DNA from: Caloramator quimbayensis
Lineage (GTDB): Bacteria; Bacillota; Clostridia; Clostridiales; Caloramatoraceae
Assembly (NCBI RefSeq): GCF_900167605.1
Contig: NZ_FUYH01000013.1
Location: forward strand, 30,615-94,614
Direction of reading: 5' to 3'
Length of the DNA stretch: 64,000 nt
The notes beneath the pieces were generated by a model. The model was given only the letters and a program-made list of their open reading frames with translations. It had not been told where the DNA came from and searched no databases. The position numbers were made by a program, and so were the translations under genes. Positions 59,614-64,000 of this stretch are shown here, piece by piece; position 1 is the first letter of the stretch, and each line of letters opens with the position of its first letter.

Positions 59614-60324
59614 TTACTGCATATCATTTTTATAAGTTGCAAAATACTTCATTATGCCGCAGTAGAGTGCCCATGCTACTTTATTTTGATAGTTTTCATC
59701 ATTTAAAAGCCTCTCCTCCTCAGGATTTGATAAAAAACCGCACTCTACAAGTATTGAAGGAATATTGTTATTAAGTATTATATAATACACATCCGTTTCT
59801 TTTTCAACCCTCTTATTGTTTCTATTTAATGTTTTTATAAGCTCCTCTTGAACTATCTTTGCAAAGAGCTTGCTGTTTTCATCTCCCTTTGGATAAAACA
59901 CCTGTGCTCCATAGTATTGTGCCTGTGGAAAGCTGTTTAGATGTATGCTTATAAATGCATCAGCATTGTTTTCTTTTATTATTTCCTTTCTCTTTTTTAA
60001 ATCCTGTCTTTTTTTAGTTTCATTTGCATTTATTTGGCTGTATAATCCTTCATCTACTTCCCTTATCATAATGCATACATCCCCGCTCTCTTCAATGTAT
60101 GCTTTTAGTTTCTTTGCTATTTCAAGATTTATGTTTTTTTCTATTGTACCTGATTTGCCTATAGCTCCTCCATCCATTCCTCCGTGTCCTGCATCAACTA
60201 TTATTACCCTGTGGCCTGTGGGCATAAGTTTTGCTATAAAAACATTCATATAGCCATAATCAAAAGTTGTAATAAAAGCTGCAATAAACAGTACTAAAAT
60301 TAACTGCTTAATATTTTTATTCAC
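59614..60324 (-). CDS. cwlD: N-acetylmuramoyl-L-alanine amidase CwlD (spore cortex)
   Basis: 236 aa from a GTG after GAGGTGG. An N-terminal signal anchor (NIKQLILVLFIAAFITTF) precedes an Amidase_3 domain: VIIVDAGHGGMDGGAIG (zinc His and Glu region), NINLEIAKKLKAYIE, ISIHLNSFPQAQ (zinc His) and ILVECGFLSNPEEERLL (catalytic Glu). Length and anchor match CwlD, which with PdaA makes muramic-delta-lactam in spore cortex. It supports sporulation capacity of the host. Confidence 0.9.
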   Translation of the reverse strand: MNKNIKQLILVLFIAAFITTFDYGYMNVFIAKLMPTGHRVIIVDAGHGGMDGGAIGKSGTIEKNINLEIAKKLKAYIEESGDVCIMIREVDEGLYSQINANETKKRQDLKKRKEIIKENNADAFISIHLNSFPQAQYYGAQVFYPKGDENSKLFAKIVQEELIKTLNRNNKRVEKETDVYYIILNNNIPSILVECGFLSNPEEERLLNDENYQNKVAWALYCGIMKYFATYKNDMQ

Positions 60325-60467
60325 AAAACCACCTCTACTTAAAAATCATTATTAATATATGAAGTATACACAAAATAAATGAATATTGAAAACATACTTT
60401 CCTTAAGATATTATTATGTTAATATAGTCTTTATATACAATAACAATTTTAAAAAGGATGTGCTCTA

Positions 60468-61355
60468 ATGAAATTAAATAAAATTAAAGGTGATACATAC
60501 TATATAGACGCTCCAACCAACTCAGGAATTTATACATTTAAAAATAAAAGCTGCGTTATAATCGATACAGGCATTAGCATATCTTCTGCTAAAAGAATTG
60601 ATTCTATACTTATCGAAAACGGACTTAAAGCAAAATATATTATAAATACCCACAGCCATATGGATCACTGCGGAGGAAATAAATATTTCAAAAATACATA
60701 TCCCGGAAGCATTATTTATTCCTCCCAATTAGAGAAGATATTCATTGAAAATCCTGATTTTTTTCCTACTATACTTTTTTCTTCATCTCCTATTAAAAGC
60801 ATTGAGAAAAATTTAAATTCTATTCAGGTTGATTTTACTTTAGAATATGGAATTAATAAAATAAACGATGAGAAATTTGAAATAATACCTCTTAAAGGAC
60901 ATTTTATTGAGCAGATTGGAATCATAACCCCTGAGAGGGTATGTTTTATAGGAGATGCTGTCTTTAGCGATGAGATAATAGAAAAGTATTCCCTTCCTTT
61001 TCTTTTCGATATAAAAGAAAGCCTCAATACTTTAAATTTTTTAAAAGAGGTTGAGGCTGATTATTTCGTATTAGGACATTGCTGTCCATGTTTAACCCGT
61101 AATGAATTTCTTCCTTTAATTGATAGAAATATTAATAATATAGAAAAGTATAATGAGCAGATTTTAGAGCTTTTAGACCAGCCCCTTACAAGAGAAGATT
61201 TGCTTGAAAATCTTGTAATACTAAATAATCTTGAAATGGAATTCAGGCAGTATCATTTAAACCTTTCAGCAGTATCTGCTTTTATAAAATACTTATATGA
61301 CGAAAATCTAATAAGTTACTCAATTGAAGAAGGAAAATTATTTTACTATAAATAA
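60468..61355 (+). CDS. MBL-fold metallo-hydrolase
   Basis: This 295-aa protein has AAAAGGATG before the ATG. The metallo-beta-lactamase metal motif is NTHSHMDHCGGN (HxHxDH, about residue 60), with further ligands in PLKGHFIEQIGI, CFIGDAVFSDE and VLGHCCP. A C-terminal winged-helix-like tail (LSAVSAFIKYLYDENLISYSIEEGKLFYY) fits LACTB2/hydroxyacylglutathione-hydrolase relatives. The substrate is unknown. It stands alone, divergent from cwlD. Confidence 0.88.
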   Translation: MKLNKIKGDTYYIDAPTNSGIYTFKNKSCVIIDTGISISSAKRIDSILIENGLKAKYIINTHSHMDHCGGNKYFKNTYPGSIIYSSQLEKIFIENPDFFPTILFSSSPIKSIEKNLNSIQVDFTLEYGINKINDEKFEIIPLKGHFIEQIGIITPERVCFIGDAVFSDEIIEKYSLPFLFDIKESLNTLNFLKEVEADYFVLGHCCPCLTRNEFLPLIDRNINNIEKYNEQILELLDQPLTREDLLENLVILNNLEMEFRQYHLNLSAVSAFIKYLYDENLISYSIEEGKLFYYK

Positions 61356-61518
61356 TTTTTAATTTATAGGTCAATATGTAATGAGATACAAAGTACAATG
61401 TTTTTACTCTTCTAAGCATCTTTCACCCTAAGCAGCATCCCTCTACATACAAAATCTGCTCCAATAAAACTATCTATAAATTATTTATAGGATAAGACAA
61501 AGTCTCCTTATATAAAGC

Positions 61519-61561
61519 AGCGGCTTTATCACCACTAATAAATGCAATGATAAATGCCGCT
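61519..61561 (-). terminator. hairpin after the sulfurtransferase gene
   Basis: AGCGGC-TTTATC and GATAAA-GCCGCT pair across an 18-nt loop, 7 bp past the stop; on the minus strand GCTTTATAT follows. A small palindrome CTATAAATTATTTATAG lies at 61474-61490. Confidence 0.55.
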
Positions 61562-61567
61562 CTTCAC

Positions 61568-62404
61568 TTAAACATTTTTTCCTGTTACAAGTTCATTTTC
61601 GTCATAGCTTATATAATCGCTAACACTTCCAGCGTAAAGCCTGACCTTATAACCAATTTCATCAAGTACAATATAATTTATTGCTGCTTCTATTCCTGAA
61701 CCGCAATAGGTTATAATTTCCTTCTTGCCTTCAAGTATTTTAAAGTTCTCCTTCAATATGTATTCATCCTTAACTTTCCCATTTTCATCTATACTTTTCT
61801 CATAGGGAATATTTATTGCCCCTTTTATGTGGCCCTTCTTATGATATAGAGGTTCATATTCTCCTGTATATCTTTTCTCATTTCTTGAATCCACAAGGGC
61901 TTTATCTTCATCATCTAAAGCTTTCTTCACATAATCTATATCAGCATACATAGCCTCTTTAATATTAGTCTTAAAAACTCCCTCTCCTCTTTCCATAGGA
62001 TTATCTATTGAAATCGGAAAACCCTTTTTCTTCCATTCACTAAATCCTCCATTTAAAACAAATACATTTTCATAACCCATATACTTTAGCTGCCACCATG
62101 CTCTAGGAGAACTATACAGCTTATCATCATAAACAACTATTTTTGAATCCATTCTAATTCCTAAATTTGATAATTTTTCACCAAGTAGATTGCAATCTGC
62201 AACAGGTCTTGCTCCTCCATGTACCCCCTTCTTACCGCAAAAATCTTCATTAATATCAAGATAATATGCGTTTTTTATATGTGAGTTTTCATAGGCTTTT
62301 TTACCGTAAGAAGCATCGAATAAATCGAATCTGCAGTCGATAATGAATAAATAACTATCCTTTATATTATTAAAAAGCCACTCACAGTTAACAAAATTAT
62401 TCAC
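61568..62404 (-). CDS. thiosulfate/3-mercaptopyruvate sulfurtransferase (two rhodanese domains)
   Basis: 278 aa from a GTG after AGGTGGTGG. The N-terminal inactive rhodanese domain is at about 1-130 (LFIIDCRFDLFDASYGKKAYENSHIKNA in parts, VVYDDKLYSSPRAWWQLKYMG, NGGFSEWKKKGFPI) and the catalytic domain at about 150-275, with ALVDSRNEKRYTGE, HIKGAINIPY and the active-site Cys loop ITYCGSGIEAAI. CGSGI is intermediate between thiosulfate (CRxGxR) and mercaptopyruvate (CGSGVT) types, closer to the latter. It moves sulphane sulphur to cyanide or thiols. Confidence 0.92.
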   Translation of the reverse strand: MNNFVNCEWLFNNIKDSYLFIIDCRFDLFDASYGKKAYENSHIKNAYYLDINEDFCGKKGVHGGARPVADCNLLGEKLSNLGIRMDSKIVVYDDKLYSSPRAWWQLKYMGYENVFVLNGGFSEWKKKGFPISIDNPMERGEGVFKTNIKEAMYADIDYVKKALDDEDKALVDSRNEKRYTGEYEPLYHKKGHIKGAINIPYEKSIDENGKVKDEYILKENFKILEGKKEIITYCGSGIEAAINYIVLDEIGYKVRLYAGSVSDYISYDENELVTGKNV

Positions 62405-62594
62405 AAAACCACCACCTAAAATAAATATTAACTATTTTAATTATAAAACATTTCTATTAAATGTTCATCATGTTCAAAAATCTATTATTTAAATATATAA
62501 AGTTATGATATTTGTAAGCGTCAAAAAATTTCCGCATAGATATAGGCAGATACTCCTGATAAAATTACAGATATAAAAAAAGGAGGTATCTGTA

Positions 62595-62881
62595 ATGCAG
62601 AATACATTAAAAAAGGCATTTTGGGAAAATATTCTACAAAACTATTCTTCTTATGAAGGTTCATTAATTGATTTTTATACAGAAAACAATATAACTAAGG
62701 GTCAGCTTTATTATCATAAAAACAAATTTAATAATTCAAATAAACAAGTATTTTATGGGATAGATTTAAAACCTATTAAAACAAGAGAAAAATAATAATA
62801 ATAATATATGTATAGAAATTGACAAAGCTAATATAATTATACCTGCAAATGAAGCAGAGCTAATAAAAATTATACTTAAGG
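62595..62881 (+). pseudogene. IS66 tnpA remnant
   Basis: The first frame (62595-62795, 66 aa, MQNTLKKAFWENILQNYSS) starts after AAGGAGG and ends at TAA repeats. Reading one base out of frame across the (TAA)n run continues as ICIEIDKANIIIPANEAELI and ILKELQSIC to 62881, the normal TnpA tail. The gene is therefore split by a one-base shift at or before the repeat. Confidence 0.75.
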
Positions 62882-62894
62882 AATTACAATCAAT

Positions 62895-63556
62895 ATGCTG
62901 AGTATTAATAATGTCGATACTGTATATCTTGCCTGCGGCATAACAGATTTAAGAAAAAGCATCGATAAATTAGCCCTATTGTTCAAAGGCAGCTTAAGCT
63001 TGATCCTTTTGAAAAAGCATTATTGGAAATCAAGCGAACAGCTTAACAAAATTGAAAAAGAACTAAAAGAAAAATATCAAGGAAGTAATGATTTCTATAA
63101 AAAGCCCTATGAAGTAAGGCTTGAAAAATCAGCAGCAATCATTGAAGAATTCATAATGTATGTTGACATAGAATTAAAAAATGCCCTTCATAGAAGTTCT
63201 TTAGGCCAGGCTCTTGAATATAGCTAAAAATTATTGCCAGGCTTTACAACCTTTTTGACAGATGACTCCTTAGAAATAGATAATAACGGAGCAGAAAGAG
63301 CAATAAAGTCGTTTGTAATTGGAAAAATTTGCTTTTATACAATACGCCAAAGGGAGCAAAGCCAAGTGCAATTCTCTATAGCATAGCAGAAACGGCTAAA
63401 GCAAATGATTTAAATGTTGAAAAATATTTAACTTATCTTATGGATGTACTTTGTAATTTGGACAAGAAAGATACATCTGTGCTATTAAAATACATGCCAT
63501 GGTCAAAAGAGCTCCCTGAAGAATTAAAGCTTGAAAATAAAAATATTCATACTTAA
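62895..63556 (+). pseudogene. IS66 tnpB-tnpC fusion remnant
   Basis: NNVDTVYLACGITDLRKSIDK is the TnpB N-terminus; KLDPFEKALLE follows one frame over. The text then jumps to TnpC: KIEKELKEKYQ, RLEKSAAIIEEF, SSLGQALEYS, a stop, then FLTDDSLEIDNNGAERAIKSFVIG, a one-base loss in an A-run near 63330, and NTPKGAKPSAILYSIAETAK to the C-terminus at 63556. The middle about 1.3 kb (rest of tnpB and most of tnpC with its first catalytic Asp residues) is deleted. Confidence 0.8.
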
Positions 63557-63721
63557 AAGACTAAAATATCCAGTAGAAGGCTTTGCAGCTTACTCTACTG
63601 GATTTATTTTATCAACAGATAAATAAAGAATGAATACGTAGATTTTTTGGCGTTTATGTTTAGTGTAAAATATAAATACAAAGAGTTGCAGAAATAAAAT
63701 ACAAATAAAAAAATGGAAAAA

Positions 63722-63802
63722 AGTCATTGCCAACATCCTCAAAATAAACTACCCTTTAGTTGATGAGGCTAAAGGGGGTAGAAAGGAATGTTAACAATGA
63801 CT
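63722..63802 (+). promoter_or_regulatory. nested hairpins in the leader of the IS21-type transposase gene
   Basis: AGTCATTGCCAACAT (63722-63736) pairs with ATGTTAACAATGACT (63788-63802) with two mismatches; the right arm contains the start codon. Inside it, CTACCCTTTAG (63749-63759) pairs with CTAAAGGG-GTAG (63769-63781). The fold would hold the ribosome site and start codon. Confidence 0.5.
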
Positions 63803-64000
63803 CAAGTTAAGAATATCAAAAAGCTGTACTATAGTAAAGGGAAAAAAGTAAATGAAATTGTTAAAGTTACTGGGCATAATTACAGAACAGTAATAAAATA
63901 TCTTGAAAAAGCTGATTTTAATCAAAGTTTAGGTAAACAAGAAGGAGATAAAAGAGGACGGCCTAAGAAGATTGAACCCGTAATACCAATAATTAATAGG
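63788..64000 (+). CDS. istA: IS21-family transposase IstA, N-terminal part (runs off window end)
   Basis: 71 codons from ATG at 63788 (a second ATG at 63797 is possible), preceded by GAAAGGA. The N-terminal helix-turn-helix reads KNIKKLYYSKGKKVNEIVKVTGHNYRTVIKYLEKADFN in two parts, followed by RGRPKKIEPVIPIINR. This is the DNA-binding start of IstA-type transposases; the DDE domain is outside the window. It lies about 130 bp after the IS66 remnant, so mobile elements cluster here. Confidence 0.8.
   Translation, partial: MLTMTQVKNIKKLYYSKGKKVNEIVKVTGHNYRTVIKYLEKADFNQSLGKQEGDKRGRPKKIEPVIPIINR

Larger units (their letters stand above)
62514..63657 (+). mobile_element. decayed IS66-family insertion sequence
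   Basis: The left end GTAAGCGTCAAAAAATTTCC (62514-62533) matches the usual IS66 terminus GTAAGCG. The right end near 63637-63657 reads GATTTTTTGGCGTTTAT, an imperfect complement. About 1.14 kb remain of an expected 2.4-2.6 kb. tnpA is frameshifted, and tnpB is truncated and joined to the last third of tnpC, itself broken. No clear 8-bp target duplication was found. Confidence 0.85.

Noticed and set aside
1..64000. tRNA or rRNA genes
   Set aside because: No T-loop GTTCGAATC-type block with a CCA-proximal acceptor stem and no rRNA-like conserved segments were recognised on either strand.

Overview
The window reads as a low-GC, spore-forming, anaerobic Firmicute of the Clostridia. The evidence is AT-rich intergenic DNA, strong purine-rich ribosome binding sites with frequent GTG/TTG starts, spore-cortex enzymes (a CwlD-type amidase and a LysM-GH18 SleL/YaaH-like hydrolase), an Etf-linked lactate dehydrogenase operon, and Firmicutes-type HelD and MrfA helicases. 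A thermophilic or moderately thermophilic relative of Caloramator/Thermobrachium is a guess from overall flavour only. No rRNA, tRNA or CRISPR array was seen.

Layout. 1-2.4 kb: the end of an NhaC-type antiporter gene and a TyrR-like enhancer-binding regulator, with a perfect TyrR-box-like palindrome between them. 2.4-19.4 kb: small regulatory, membrane and transport genes (DUF975, ClC exchanger, GNAT, Crp/Fnr, LysM-GH18, SDR plus acetoacetate-decarboxylase-like pair, two-component system, HelD). This part is littered with about 20 copies of a short repeat (core GGGACAGTTC), often as inverted pairs, centred on a REP-associated tyrosine transposase (RAYT) gene at 6222-7136. 19.4-30.3 kb: a minus-strand operon for alpha-1,6-glucan (dextran/isomalto-oligosaccharide) use, made of GH15, an ABC binding protein and two permeases, two GH66 enzymes, a phosphodiesterase and an MFS carrier, with a divergent AraC regulator. 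30.4-36.4 kb: a lactate operon (FadR/LldR-type regulator, lactate permease, EtfB, ferredoxin-EtfA, FAD lactate dehydrogenase) with an LldR-type operator. 36.5-44.4 kb: membrane protein, LURP-one-like protein, soluble chemoreceptor, NlpC/P60 protein, ZIP transporter with a Fur-like box, Na/Pi cotransporter with two Pho-box-like repeats, and a polysaccharide deacetylase. 44.5-48.9 kb: Leloir galactose operon ROK-galT-galK-galE. 49.2-62.4 kb: DUF4380, araD, YtqA-like radical SAM, a tandem pair of probable small RNAs, UvrD-like and MrfA-like helicases, Hsp20, a second Na/Pi cotransporter, an AmmeMemoRadiSam remnant, CwlD, an MBL hydrolase and a sulfurtransferase. 62.5-64 kb: a decayed IS66 element followed by the start of an IS21-type istA.

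The most interesting items are the RAYT/REPIN family with its hairpin-masked transposase start, the tandem C-rich candidate sRNAs at about 52.2-52.4 kb, several well-formed operators that match the adjacent regulator or transporter (TyrR box, LldR box, Pho box, Fur box), and a one-base G-run frameshift at the start of the gene at 10295-11130. All functional calls rest on motif recognition by eye. No database search was possible.
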